Shown: positions 1 through 8,191, counted from the first letter of the stretch. The stretch is DNA of 64,000 nucleotides from DATFLL01 sp035267785 (GCA_035267785.1 DATFLL010000130.1:1-64000), one strand, 5' to 3'. The notes: generated by a model from the letters alone, not told the origin. Program-made: numbers and translations.

Positions 1-223
1 ATACATATTGGGCATAGCCGTTTCTGCTTGTGCCATCATTGATTACGCCAACCTTGAATATATCTCTAGCAGTCCATACAGCATCCTTTGCGGTTTTTTC
101 CTCATTGCTTTGAAATAGCTTTTTCACTTTTTCGTGATTTGCGCTGTAAGTTTCAGCACCGAAGGAAGTGGTTGAAAACAAGAACAATGAAAGGAGCATT
201 ATTATTGGTAATTTAATTCTCAT
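1..223 (-). CDS. exported protein, partial (second integron cassette)
   Basis: Reading frame that starts at ATG 223 and runs off the left edge, so at least 74 residues are visible. The start follows GGAGAAATC, a good ribosome binding site. The N-terminus (MRIKLPIIMLLSLFLFSTTS, then FGAE) is a typical Sec signal peptide with probable cleavage after SFGA. The mature part begins with a lysine- and glutamate-rich segment. No family is recognised. The start lies 18 bases after the attC end at 241, so this is the first gene of the second cassette, read in the same direction as cassette 1. AT-rich codon use matches cassette 1 and not the chromosome. Function unknown. Confidence 0.75.
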   Translation of the reverse strand, partial: MRIKLPIIMLLSLFLFSTTSFGAETYSANHEKVKKLFQSNEEKTAKDAVWTARDIFKVGVINDGTSRNGYAQYV

Positions 224-240
224 GATTTCTCCATTTTTAT

Positions 241-301
241 GCATAACGTTTGCGTAACAGGCGCGACGTAAGGAGCGTCCTTGTTGACGCATTTGTTAGA
301 A
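241..301 (-). other. attC recombination site of cassette 1
   Basis: Read on the minus strand this 61-base site has the full attC layout: R'' TTCTAAC (295-301), a 5-base spacer, L'' CGTCAAC, a short variable region, L' GTTACG, a 5-base spacer and R' GTTATGC (241-247). L'' pairs with L' except for one unpaired base, as expected for the extrahelical base that orients attC recombination. R'' is the exact complement of the GTTAGAA core at the other end of the cassette (1567-1573), which is what a cassette inserted as a circle should show. Confidence 0.9.
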
Positions 302-303
302 AG

Positions 304-900
304 TTATTCTGCAAGCCTAAACCAATCCCTAAGACTAAGCTCTAGCCTAAGAACCTCATCCTCTGCCAATATGCTGCAGTGTGCGATTGGGTTTCTAAGA
401 GTGTTGAGATTAAACATAATTTTTTCTACAGCTTTTATGTTGTTAAAAATACTTGCAAAAATAGACCAGTTTGACTTAATTATTTCACCCAACTCGCCAA
501 AATTTGTATAGTCAAGGTCCTCAGATGAACGAGGTGTTATTCCTGATTCACGCTCTCTTTGTACTCTCTTTTTGACTTCACCAAATATATGCTGAGGTAT
601 TACTTTATCATTCCACCATGTTTCTCCGTGATGAGCCTCTAGCATTTCTGAAATTTGTTTGCGTATGGTTTTTTCCAAACAATAGAAGAGCTCATAGTTT
701 TTAGCCATTTTAGTGGCTTCTAGCCTTAAGTTTTTTTCGAATTGAGGGAAATATGCAGCCTCGATCTCACTCGATGTTATGTTTGAGTGATTTTGTTTTA
801 ACTGCACGTCATAAAGTTTTTCAATTTCCTCAAGATCGGTCTCGAGTAGCATGTTTGTCATACCAAATGCTTTAACTTGATCCTCGAATGCCATAATCAT
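304..900 (-). CDS. Swt1-like HEPN domain protein, putative RNase effector
   Basis: 198-residue protein. Near the C-terminus is R169-N-P-I-A-H174, the R-x4-H motif with a polar residue after R that forms the active site of HEPN ribonucleases. The overall layout resembles the Swt1-type HEPN family. The N-terminal half is helical and charged. The start ATG overlaps the stop of the DUF5343 gene (ATGA), so the two are translationally coupled; ATG at 894 is an alternative start. HEPN proteins are common toxins or effectors in toxin-antitoxin, abortive infection and CRISPR systems, so an RNA-cleaving role with the upstream protein as partner or sensor is inferred. The Swt1 subfamily call is from memory of the family and is less certain than the HEPN motif. 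Confidence 0.75.
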   Translation of the reverse strand: MIMAFEDQVKAFGMTNMLLETDLEEIEKLYDVQLKQNHSNITSSEIEAAYFPQFEKNLRLEATKMAKNYELFYCLEKTIRKQISEMLEAHHGETWWNDKVIPQHIFGEVKKRVQRERESGITPRSSEDLDYTNFGELGEIIKSNWSIFASIFNNIKAVEKIMFNLNTLRNPIAHCSILAEDEVLRLELSLRDWFRLAE

Positions 901-1547
901 TGATCCAATAAGTGCTGTTTTAGACTTTTAAATATGGCGTTAAAAACCTCAATATCTTTGGTAGCAGGAAGATTGAGATTTATTGTGTATGAAAGATTAA
1001 TCCCTCTTTGTGCACCGCCTTGCCCAGTGTCTCTAGGTGCTTGAATATCTATAATTTGTTTTTCCAGTCTAGGTGGTAGCTCTTCTTTTGTATCCTCTTC
1101 ATCAATATCCTCATTATTAGGTTCAAAATCGGCATGTTTTCTTAACATATTGAATGTGGATAGGGTGTACTTTGTTGCGGCCGAGTTCTTTTCACTACCG
1201 GTACACTCAACAATTAATCCAAGTACATCACCATCATCCGCATCGTGAATATACTCATTCATTTCGTAGAGCCGCTCATATAAACGCCTAAATGCTGCTC
1301 CTAAAGCAGTACGTGATTTCTTTGGGTTACGAAACTCACGATATAACTCAGTTGGCGTGCCATCACCACTAACTAAGCCCATCTTTTTTAGGATTGGGAT
1401 ACAAGCATTTGCAGTGCCGCCCTTCATTGCAAGCTTTGTATTTACAAAGTCTTGCGTAAACCTCTCTGGTACTGATGCCGCTTTAATCTTTTCAAGCATC
1501 TTCTCCAATGTGCCAACTGAGGTGCTATACGGTAAATTTTCGGCCAA
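897..1547 (-). CDS. DUF5343 domain protein
   Basis: 216-residue protein starting at TTG 1547, supported by AAGGAG six bases upstream; no better ATG exists. Residues 4-140 match the DUF5343 pattern (LPYST near the start, FTQDFV, KGGTANA, FRNPKKSRTAL, GLIVECTG). An acidic linker near 145-155 leads to a C-terminal segment LSYTINLNLPATKD, typical of longer family members. DUF5343 is thought to contain a winged-helix-like fold; its biochemical role is unknown. It is the first gene after attI and overlaps the HEPN gene by 4 bases. I infer a sensor, antitoxin or regulator role for the HEPN protein, without direct evidence. Confidence 0.8.
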   Translation of the reverse strand: MAENLPYSTSVGTLEKMLEKIKAASVPERFTQDFVNTKLAMKGGTANACIPILKKMGLVSGDGTPTELYREFRNPKKSRTALGAAFRRLYERLYEMNEYIHDADDGDVLGLIVECTGSEKNSAATKYTLSTFNMLRKHADFEPNNEDIDEEDTKEELPPRLEKQIIDIQAPRDTGQGGAQRGINLSYTINLNLPATKDIEVFNAIFKSLKQHLLDQ

Positions 1548-1566
1548 AATATTCTCCTTTTATTCT

Positions 1567-1640
1567 TTCTAACGATAATTGAACGTCTCAAGTACTGATA
1601 ATTCCGGACTCGCAATGCTCCCTTGCATAAAAGCTCCCTT
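1567..1640 (-). other. attI integration site of the integron
   Basis: The recombination core GTTAGAA (minus strand, 1573-1567) lies between intI and the first cassette gene and is where new cassettes would enter. Upstream on the same strand an AT-rich stretch (TTCAATTATC) abuts the core and may hold the second integrase contact. The core position is firm because it complements the R'' site of the cassette's attC; the outer limit at 1640 is only approximate. Confidence 0.75.
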
Positions 1641-1682
1641 AATTCAGGCGGATACAACGTGGCGGTTCTCGTGCTTTCTGTA

Positions 1683-1710
1683 AATATACTGCGAATTGCC
1701 ACATGATCAA
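1683..1710 (-). promoter_or_regulatory. candidate cassette promoter Pc
   Basis: On the minus strand TTGATC (1710-1705) and TATATT (1688-1683) are separated by 16 bases and point into the cassette array. The predicted start site is about 100 bases upstream of the attI core. This is the expected place and direction for the promoter that expresses the first cassettes. The call rests only on consensus similarity. Confidence 0.5.
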
Positions 1711-1825
1711 ATTAGACCGTGGATTTGCGGTATAACACGCGTCTGCGGGCACAAGGAAAGTCGTGATTTTTGGCGGTTGATCAAATAGTTGGAATTTTGG
1801 CCTCGGGCGCTTAGCCGCGCAGGGT

Positions 1826-1860
1826 TTGCACGACGAATAATACTGTATAAAATTACACAT
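1826..1860 (+). promoter_or_regulatory. intI promoter with overlapping LexA (SOS) box
   Basis: TTGCAC (1826-1831) and TAAAAT (1848-1853), 16 bases apart, form a plausible sigma-70 promoter 50 bases before intI. TACTGTATAAAATTACACAT (1841-1860) covers the -10 element and matches the LexA consensus in the left half and core (CTGT-N8-ACA), differing at the last G. LexA repression of integron integrases is well known in other integrons, so cassette shuffling here is probably induced by DNA damage. Confidence 0.7.
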
Positions 1861-1903
1861 GTGGAGACAGGGAAAGGATTGAGCCACCCAGGGAGGGAAG
1901 CCG

Positions 1904-2944
1904 ATGGACAACGCACACGTCTCAACGCCGCGCCGGCCGAGCCGGCTGCTCGATCAGGTACGCGCGGCCATCCGACGCAAGCACTACAGCTACCGCACGG
2001 AGCTGGCGTATCTGCATTGGGTCAAGCGCTTCGTACTATTCCACCGAAAACGTCATCCTCGGGACATGGGTGAAGCGCAGGTGGCCGAGTTTCTGACGTA
2101 CCTCTCGGTACAGCGCAAGGTCTCGGCGTCGACACAGAACCAGGCGTTGAACGCGCTGTTATTCCTATACAAACAGGTGCTGGAGCGGGATATCGGTCTG
2201 ATTCAGGGAGTGACGCGGGCCAAGCGCTCTGAGCGCATCCCCGTCGTGATGACCCGGGCCGAGGTCGAGGCGGTGCTGGGCCGGCTTTCCGGTCGGGAAT
2301 GGCTGATGGCGAGTCTGATGTATGGCGCGGGTCTGCGGGTTATGGAATGCATTCGACTGCGCGTGAAGGACGTCGATTTCGGGTTCGGACAAATCGTCGT
2401 GCGCGACGGGAAGGGTCGCAAGGATCGCGTCACCACGTTGCCCGAGGCGCTAGTGCGTCCCCTCCAGGAGCAGCTTGCGGCTGTCCGGCGTATCCACGCG
2501 TCGGATCTCGCCGACGGATTCGGCGAGGTTTCCCTGCCCTACGCGCTCGCGCGCAAGTATCCCAATGCAGGCAAGGAGTGGGCCTGGCAGTATGTGTTCC
2601 CAGCGTCCAAGCGCTCACGCGACCCGTACTCGGGACGCTGGAAACGGCATCACCTGGACGACTCGGTCCCGCAGCGGGCTGTGAAGCAGGCGGTGCGTTC
2701 GTGCGCCCTGGCGAAACCGGTTTCCTGCCACACGTTCCGCCACTCCTTCGCCACGCACCTGCTCGCGGCGGGGCACGATATCCGCACGATTCAGGAGCTG
2801 CTCGGGCATAAGGACGTACGCACGACAATGATATATACGCACGTCGTGGGCAAGGGCGGGCGAGGCGTAATCAGCCCCTTCGACACGTTGGGCGACTCAA
2901 GGGTTGCGGCGCCGAACACGCCTACGGAGCACCCACAAGGGTAA
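1904..2944 (+). CDS. intI: integron integrase IntI
   Basis: 346-residue tyrosine recombinase that recombines attC and attI sites. Catalytic residues fit the family: R145 (GAGLRVMECI), H276 and R279 (CHTFRHSFATHL), H302 (LLGHKDV) and Y311 (IYTHV). They are offset by one from class 1 IntI1. The extra segment found only in integron integrases is present around 214-251 (ALARKYPNAGKEWAWQ, then KRHHLD). An N-terminal SAM-like domain occupies about 10-100. The start at 1904 has GGGAGGGA upstream. The gene is divergent from the cassettes, the usual integron layout, and appears intact. Its composition matches the chromosome rather than the cassettes. It is not one of the mobile class 1-3 integrases by eye, so it is probably chromosomal. 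Confidence 0.95.
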   Translation: MDNAHVSTPRRPSRLLDQVRAAIRRKHYSYRTELAYLHWVKRFVLFHRKRHPRDMGEAQVAEFLTYLSVQRKVSASTQNQALNALLFLYKQVLERDIGLIQGVTRAKRSERIPVVMTRAEVEAVLGRLSGREWLMASLMYGAGLRVMECIRLRVKDVDFGFGQIVVRDGKGRKDRVTTLPEALVRPLQEQLAAVRRIHASDLADGFGEVSLPYALARKYPNAGKEWAWQYVFPASKRSRDPYSGRWKRHHLDDSVPQRAVKQAVRSCALAKPVSCHTFRHSFATHLLAAGHDIRTIQELLGHKDVRTTMIYTHVVGKGGRGVISPFDTLGDSRVAAPNTPTEHPQG

Positions 2945-3106
2945 TTTACCTCACACCTGCGTTTCGAACGCACACGCTGGTCTGGGCGGGTCGAAGGACG
3001 GCTACCGCGGGGCTAGCTCAGTCGTGCTCTGTGGCCTCTTTGGAGAGTCTCTCTCCGCTTCAACCCCGGGCAGCCGGGCTCGAGCCCATCCGCCGAGACG
3101 ACTTGA

Positions 3107-3961
3107 TTACGCTTCGTTCGCCCGGCGCATACGCGCCTCGACGCGCGCGGCATTTAGTGCGCTCTCGTCCACGACCTCGGGATACATGGGGTAGAACCGC
3201 TCCACTTCGAACGCGTGTTCGCGCGCGGCCTGCTCCAGTCGCTGCCGCACCGACCGGGGCAATTCATACATCATCAACAGCCGGGGCGCGAGTCTGTTGA
3301 GGTAGAGCTGGCAGAGTCGCCGCGCCTCGTCCTGCTCCCAGTCCTCCCTGACCAGGCAGGGCGGGAAGTCGCCCGCGTTGGTGTCCGTGCGTTCGAACCA
3401 TGCCGCCCGCGGGTTGTTCCCGGCCCGCTCCGCGACGAACTGCTCGAGGCGGTAGTTGACCGGCGGCAGGTAGCCAATCTGCTCCGGCGGGTCGGGGTCC
3501 GGCACCGGGAGCACCGCGGCAGGCATGGCGGACCAGGCAGGACGCGGGGACGATTTCGCCATGGCCTCCGGATACACGCTCGACTCCAACAGCGCGAGCG
3601 GGCTGCCGTCGCTGCTGTCCAGCAGCCAGTATTCATAGCGGTCGTCGGCGCCGAACGGCACGCTCGTCGAGGTGACTGCATCGAAAAGTAGGTCGATGGC
3701 GGCCCGCACCTCGCCCGGGTCGAGCAACGGGTGCAGGGCATGCGTCTGCAGTCGGCCCTGCTCGATAGTCGCAACCGGCAGGAAATTCAATTCCGGGCCG
3801 TCGCCGAGCCGCGCGTGGCTCATCGGCTCCTCGTCGGCCAGCGCGTAGCGAACCGCCCACGTCTCACCGTCCAGGCTCAGGGCCCGTGCCCGGCCCGTCT
3901 CGGCGACCTGAATCACGCCGACGTAGGGCGACAGCAATCGCTTGGAGTACATTGTGACCAT
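3107..3961 (-). CDS. conserved hypothetical protein
   Basis: 284-residue soluble protein with no recognised domain and no signal peptide or membrane segment. It is rich in acidic residues and prolines around 145-165 and ends in a helical basic tail. Codon use is typical of the high-GC chromosome and unlike the integron cassettes. It is the first chromosomal gene beyond the integrase and is convergent with it. ATG at 3961 and ATG at 3952 are both possible starts; neither has a strong ribosome binding site. The 162 bases between intI and this gene hold a short hairpin (GGAGAG/CTCTCC at 3042-3056) and nothing else I can name. Confidence 0.6.
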   Translation of the reverse strand: MVTMYSKRLLSPYVGVIQVAETGRARALSLDGETWAVRYALADEEPMSHARLGDGPELNFLPVATIEQGRLQTHALHPLLDPGEVRAAIDLLFDAVTSTSVPFGADDRYEYWLLDSSDGSPLALLESSVYPEAMAKSSPRPAWSAMPAAVLPVPDPDPPEQIGYLPPVNYRLEQFVAERAGNNPRAAWFERTDTNAGDFPPCLVREDWEQDEARRLCQLYLNRLAPRLLMMYELPRSVRQRLEQAAREHAFEVERFYPMYPEVVDESALNAARVEARMRRANEA

Positions 3962-4133
3962 GTCTGAAATCAGGCCGCTCTGTTGAGGGGATACCTTGCC
4001 AGCCGCCGAGCCGGCTGCGCGGGACGTCCCGTCGATCCATAGTTATAAAGGTAGTACCTGGCGTGGATGGCGTCTCGGACGACAGCGGCGAGCGCGTTGA
4101 AGTCCTGCTCCCGGCAGGGAATCGACGCGCCGG

Positions 4134-4655
4134 TCAGTCGGTCTCCATGCGGGCCTCGGCCTCCATCCACAATTGAACCGATTCGGGCATCGAGGGCGAC
4201 GGCGCAGTATGGCCAAGGGCAAGCAGGACCTCCGAGGGCGGAATGTTGCCCTTCCGATCGCGGAACAGGCCCTTGACGTAGGCGATCGCGACCGGGCGCT
4301 CGTTGACCATGAAACGCTGCTCGACGATGAACCACTTGTCGTCCCAGCACAGGAGGCGGCTGTGGAGTTGATACTTTTGCAGCGGTCCGAGCGGGCGGCG
4401 AAAGCGGACCTTCGCCGAGGCGACGATCGGCATCCATTTTCCGGTAAGAAAGTACTTGCCCAGTCCGGCGCGAAGGATGAGGTCGATCCGCCCCAGATCC
4501 ATGAGCGTCAGATAACGGCCGTTGTTCATGTGGCCGTTGAAGTCCAGGTCGTTCGGCCAGACGCGCAGATTGACCACTGATACGTCCAGGATATCGAGGC
4601 GCGATCTGAACAGCGCGGCGATGACGGTACGGATCAGTCTCAACAGAAGATTCAA
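4134..4655 (-). CDS. 4HBT-type acyl-CoA thioesterase
   Basis: 173-residue hotdog-fold protein, with TTG 4655 chosen because GGAGG lies just upstream; longer frames reach back to 4748 without a signal. The stretch DLDFNGHMNNGRYLTLMDLG (about residues 35-54) is the typical 4HBT/FcbC-like active-site region, with an Asp and the HMNNGRY signature. An N-terminal hydrophobic helix (LLLRLIRTVIAALF) may anchor it to the membrane. The likely reaction is hydrolysis of acyl-CoA thioesters; the substrate is unknown. It lies downstream of the SulP transporter on the same strand, with a gap of about 110 bases. Confidence 0.8.
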   Translation of the reverse strand: MNLLLRLIRTVIAALFRSRLDILDVSVVNLRVWPNDLDFNGHMNNGRYLTLMDLGRIDLILRAGLGKYFLTGKWMPIVASAKVRFRRPLGPLQKYQLHSRLLCWDDKWFIVEQRFMVNERPVAIAYVKGLFRDRKGNIPPSEVLLALGHTAPSPSMPESVQLWMEAEARMETD

Positions 4656-4768
4656 GGTGCCTCCGTGGCGAGAGCCATTCCGCTTTGGCCGTGACGGTTC
4701 GCAGCGCTGCCGGCAAGAACAGGGCGGGGATTGAGCCCTCCCTGACACCGCGCCAGCGAACGCGAGTA

Positions 4769-6457
4769 TTAGAGCATCTTCCTCGCCGCCTCGAAACTGT
4801 CATCGAGCGCTCTGGAAAAGGCCACCTTGCCGGGGCGTTTCCTTATGCCGGCCCGTCTGAGCTTCAGTATCATGCGGGGCTGCAGGTTGTTTATGACCAA
4901 CCCGATATTTCTGCTTGAAAAATCCTTCGCTATCGATTCCATGGCGACGATGGCGCTCATATCGAGCAGCGTGACTTCCGTCATATCGAGGATCACCACG
5001 CGCACGTCCGGCCGGACCGAGGAAATCGTCTTCAGCGCCTTTTGGGCTGAGCCGAAAAACAACGGGCCGTTGATATCGTACACCACTACGTTGTTAGGCA
5101 AATCGTAATCCGCATGGTTGCTTTCGATCTGCGACGTCCCGGTCAATTTGACCGTTCGTCGGATGAACAACATTGCAGCCAGGCCGATACCGACGGCGAC
5201 GGCCACCGTCATATCGAACAAAACCGTAAGCAGAAAGCACAGGATGAGGACAATCACATCGTCCCTTGGCGCAATCTTGACCGTGCGCACAAAGTGTTTG
5301 GCCTCGCTCATGTTCCACGCGACCATCAGCAGCAGCGCCGCCATCGACGCCATGGGGATGTAGGACAGCAGCGGGGCCAGCAGCAATATGCTCGCCAGGA
5401 CAAACAGCCCGTGGACGACGGAGGCCAGCGGCATGCTTCCGCCGGATTTCACATTGGCCGCGGTTCGCGCGATCGCGGCGGTGGCGGGCAACCCGCCGAA
5501 CAGCGGCGAGACAATGTTCCCGATGCCCTGGCCGATGAGCTCGTCATTGGGATTGTGCTTCTTGCCGGACATGCCGTCGGCCACGACGGCGCACAACAAT
5601 GACTCCAGCGATCCCAGCACGGCGATCGTGAGGGCCGAGGGCAGCAGCGCTCTGAGAAGGTCGAAGCTGATTCCGAGCGGCGCGCCATGGGCGCCCGGCA
5701 GATTCCAAGGCCAGTCGAAGGCCGGCAGGATGGGCGGAATGCCCGAGCCCGTCACGCCGTCGACGTCGAAATGAAAGCGGCTGCCGATGGTGGCGACGGA
5801 GAAGCCGGGAACGAAATGGCTGAGCAGCCAGGCGGCCAGACTGACCGCGACCAGGGCAACGAGATGGCCGGGAATCTTCGAGCGGAATCTCGGCCACACC
5901 ACCAGTATCGCCAGGGTCACAACGCCGATCAGGGTCTCCTGCCAGGAGAACGACGATATCGCCCGCGCGATGGCGTAGAGCCGGTCCAAATAGCCGCCGG
6001 CCATCGCTCCCGGATGAAGCCCCAGGAAGTCCGGAATCTGAAAGGTCGCGATGACCGTGCCGATTCCGGCGGTGAAGCCGACAATCACCGGGTAGGGCAC
6101 GGTCTCGATCAATCTGCCGAGTTTGCCGACGCCCATCAGAATGAGGATGACGCCGGCCATCAGACCGCTGACCAGCAGGCCGCCCAGGCCGAACTTCTGG
6201 ACGATGGGCAGCAGAATCACGACGAAGGCCGCGGTGGGTCCGGAGATATTGACCTTGGAGCCGCCGGTGAGCGAGGTGACGATACCGGCGACTATCGCGG
6301 TATAAAGACCGTGCTGGGGCGGCACGCCGCTGGCAATGGCCAGGGCCATCGAGAGCGGCAGCGCGATGACGCCGACCGTCAGCCCGGCCAGGACATTGGC
6401 CTGGATATCCTTGTAGGACGGTTTGCTTTTCAGCGATTTCCTGAGAGCGGACAGCAT
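4769..6457 (-). CDS. SulP family anion transporter with STAS domain (DauA-like)
   Basis: 562-residue inner membrane protein. The membrane domain occupies roughly residues 20-415, with the SulP signature region near the N-terminus (GLTVGVIALPLSMALAIASG). The C-terminal STAS domain is at about 445-550 and contains VILDMTEVTLLDMSAI. The family moves sulfate, bicarbonate or, for DauA, C4-dicarboxylates; the substrate here cannot be fixed. ATG 6457 is chosen with GGAA upstream; a GTG at 6484 is the longer alternative. trmB lies 40 bases upstream and the thioesterase downstream on the same strand. Confidence 0.9.
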   Translation of the reverse strand: MLSALRKSLKSKPSYKDIQANVLAGLTVGVIALPLSMALAIASGVPPQHGLYTAIVAGIVTSLTGGSKVNISGPTAAFVVILLPIVQKFGLGGLLVSGLMAGVILILMGVGKLGRLIETVPYPVIVGFTAGIGTVIATFQIPDFLGLHPGAMAGGYLDRLYAIARAISSFSWQETLIGVVTLAILVVWPRFRSKIPGHLVALVAVSLAAWLLSHFVPGFSVATIGSRFHFDVDGVTGSGIPPILPAFDWPWNLPGAHGAPLGISFDLLRALLPSALTIAVLGSLESLLCAVVADGMSGKKHNPNDELIGQGIGNIVSPLFGGLPATAAIARTAANVKSGGSMPLASVVHGLFVLASILLLAPLLSYIPMASMAALLLMVAWNMSEAKHFVRTVKIAPRDDVIVLILCFLLTVLFDMTVAVAVGIGLAAMLFIRRTVKLTGTSQIESNHADYDLPNNVVVYDINGPLFFGSAQKALKTISSVRPDVRVVILDMTEVTLLDMSAIVAMESIAKDFSSRNIGLVINNLQPRMILKLRRAGIRKRPGKVAFSRALDDSFEAARKML

Positions 6458-6497
6458 GTCAGTTCCGGTTGTTCCTGGCCCCACAGGGCATCTCGTC

Positions 6498-7181
6498 TTA
6501 CGCCACCCGCTCGAACAGCAGGTCCCACACGCCGTGACCGAGGCGCTGGCCGCGCTGCTCGAACTTGGTCACGGGCCGGTAGCCCGGGCGAGGGCTGTAG
6601 GCATTGTCGGCGGCGAGGTTTCGGAAACCCTCGGCGCCGCGCATCACCTCCAGCATGTGCTCGGCATAGTCTTCCCAGTCGGTGGCCAGATGGAAGATGC
6701 CGCCGACCTTGAGCTTGCGCCGCAGCAGCTGGACGAACCCGGGCTGGACGATGCGGCGCTTGTGATGGCGCTTCTTGGGCCAGGGGTCGGGGAAGAACAG
6801 GTACACGGCGTCGAGGTCGGCGTCGGGTATCTGGGCCTTGAGTACTTCGACCGCGTCGTGGGTGATGACGCGTACGTTGTCGAGGTCGCGCGCCTCGAGC
6901 TCTCGCAGCAGGTGGCCGACGCCGGGGCGGTGGACCTCGATGCCGATGAAGTCCTGCTCGGGGTGATTGGCCGCGATCTCGGCCAGGCTCTCGCCGTTGC
7001 CGAAGCCGATCTCCAATATATGGGAGGCGCTGCGGCCGAATACGGCATCGAGGTCCAGCAATGCCTCGCTATAGTCGATACCGTAGCGCAGCCACAGGCG
7101 ATCGAGGGCGCGCTGCTGACCGGGTGTGAGACGCCCTTCGCGGCGCACGAAGGATCGGATCGGCCGGCGGGCTAGAACCAC
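6498..7181 (-). CDS. trmB: tRNA (guanine-46-N7)-methyltransferase
   Basis: 227-residue S-adenosylmethionine-dependent methyltransferase that makes m7G46 in tRNA. Seen are the N-terminal RSFVRREGRLTPGQ segment, the SAM-binding loop LEIGFGNGESLAEIA and the TrmB signature FPDPWPKKRHHKRRIV. The GTG start at 7181 overlaps the corA stop by 10 bases, so the two are probably cotranscribed. The frame before RSFVRR is about the length usual for the family. Confidence 0.95.
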   Translation of the reverse strand: MVLARRPIRSFVRREGRLTPGQQRALDRLWLRYGIDYSEALLDLDAVFGRSASHILEIGFGNGESLAEIAANHPEQDFIGIEVHRPGVGHLLRELEARDLDNVRVITHDAVEVLKAQIPDADLDAVYLFFPDPWPKKRHHKRRIVQPGFVQLLRRKLKVGGIFHLATDWEDYAEHMLEVMRGAEGFRNLAADNAYSPRPGYRPVTKFEQRGQRLGHGVWDLLFERVA

Positions 7182-8134
7182 TTCTTGTACCAGAAGAACA
7201 ACAGGAGCACGGCCGCCAGCCCGCCCATACCGCCGAGGGTGATGAAGTAGCCGTAGTGAGTCTTCAGCTCGGGCATGTACTCGAAGTTCATGCCGTAGAT
7301 GCCGGAAATCAGCGTCAGCGGCAAAAAGATACCCGAGAGCACGGTAAGCACGCGCATGATCTGATTGGTGCGGTGCGCCACGGCCGAGAAGTGCAGCTGC
7401 ACCATGGACTCGACTTCCTGCTGTTGATAGATGGCGTACTTATACACGCGGCGGATGTGCTCGAGCAGATCGTTATAGCGAACGGTGAGGTGCTCGGTTA
7501 TCTCCAGGGTGGTCAAATCGCGCCACTCACTCAACGCGTCCTCCTGGCTCTCGCAGAGCATCTCCAGCTTGCGCAACTGCTTGCGGTACTCAAGGACGGC
7601 GTGCCAGTCGGTGAAGGGGTTCTGCGGATCGAGCAGCGCATCGCGCCAGGCGTCGAGCACATCGGTCAACGGTTCGCGCATAGCCAGAAAGCGATCGATC
7701 ATGGCGTTGAGGATCAGATGCAGCAGGCTCGCCGGGCGCGAGGGCAGGCGGATGTTCGATTCGAGCAGGCGCCTTTTGACATTGGCGATGGAACGGCTGT
7801 CGGACGCGCGCACGGTGACCAGCAGGCGATCGAATAGAAAAAAGGCGGTCGGGCGCGTGGCGAACTCGCCCTCTTCGGTTTCAGGGGAAAGGCTGCGAAA
7901 GACCAGCATGTCGTAATCGCCCACGCCTTCGTAATAGGAAGGATGGGCGGGATTGAGGCTGTCCTGGACGTGGCCCTCGTGGACCTTGATGCCGGTCAGG
8001 TCATCGACGGCCTCGTACCAATCGGGCTCGGATTCGCGTTCGAAGTCCAGCCACAGAAAGCCCTCGGCGGGAAACGCCGGGGGCCCTTCCACGCGGCACG
8101 GCTGCTTTCCGGGCTCGAAGCTGATAATTTCCAT
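7172..8134 (-). CDS. corA: CorA family magnesium/cobalt channel
   Basis: 320-residue protein with a large soluble N-terminal domain and two C-terminal membrane helices. The signature YGMNFEYMPE sits between them; GMN lines the pore entrance in CorA pentamers. The soluble part has the usual long helices (about 150-260). It lies between thiG (57 bases upstream) and trmB (overlapping) on one strand, so thiS-thiG-corA-trmB-sulP may be read together. It could belong to the ZntB branch, since CorA and ZntB are not separable by eye. Confidence 0.92.
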   Translation of the reverse strand: MEIISFEPGKQPCRVEGPPAFPAEGFLWLDFERESEPDWYEAVDDLTGIKVHEGHVQDSLNPAHPSYYEGVGDYDMLVFRSLSPETEEGEFATRPTAFFLFDRLLVTVRASDSRSIANVKRRLLESNIRLPSRPASLLHLILNAMIDRFLAMREPLTDVLDAWRDALLDPQNPFTDWHAVLEYRKQLRKLEMLCESQEDALSEWRDLTTLEITEHLTVRYNDLLEHIRRVYKYAIYQQQEVESMVQLHFSAVAHRTNQIMRVLTVLSGIFLPLTLISGIYGMNFEYMPELKTHYGYFITLGGMGGLAAVLLLFFWYKKWF

Positions 8135-8191
8135 GCGCTGCGCGATCCCCCCGGGTCGCTTCGATCGATGTTCTTGTCGCGGCGGCCCGGC

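Larger units (their letters stand above)
247..1572 (-). mobile_element. integron gene cassette 1 (two-gene cassette)
   Basis: The cassette runs from the cut in the attI core (GTTAGAA on the minus strand, 1573-1567) to the cut in the attC R' site (G at 247), about 1.33 kb. It holds two overlapping genes (DUF5343 protein, then HEPN protein), one attC and almost no spare sequence. Both genes run away from attI, as required for expression from an external cassette promoter. By eye its base composition is far more AT-rich than the flanking chromosome, a sign of transfer. Two-gene cassettes are uncommon; single-gene cassettes are the rule. Confidence 0.88.

Noticed and set aside
1442..1702. 86-residue minus-strand frame upstream of the first cassette gene
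   Set aside because: It overlaps the cassette promoter, attI and the start of the DUF5343 gene in another frame, and has no ribosome binding site.
3006..3095. tRNA-like fragment (GGGGCTAGCTCAGT and GGGCTCGAGCCC)
   Set aside because: The D-arm-like and T-arm-like pieces are too far apart, and the acceptor ends do not pair; no anticodon stem forms.
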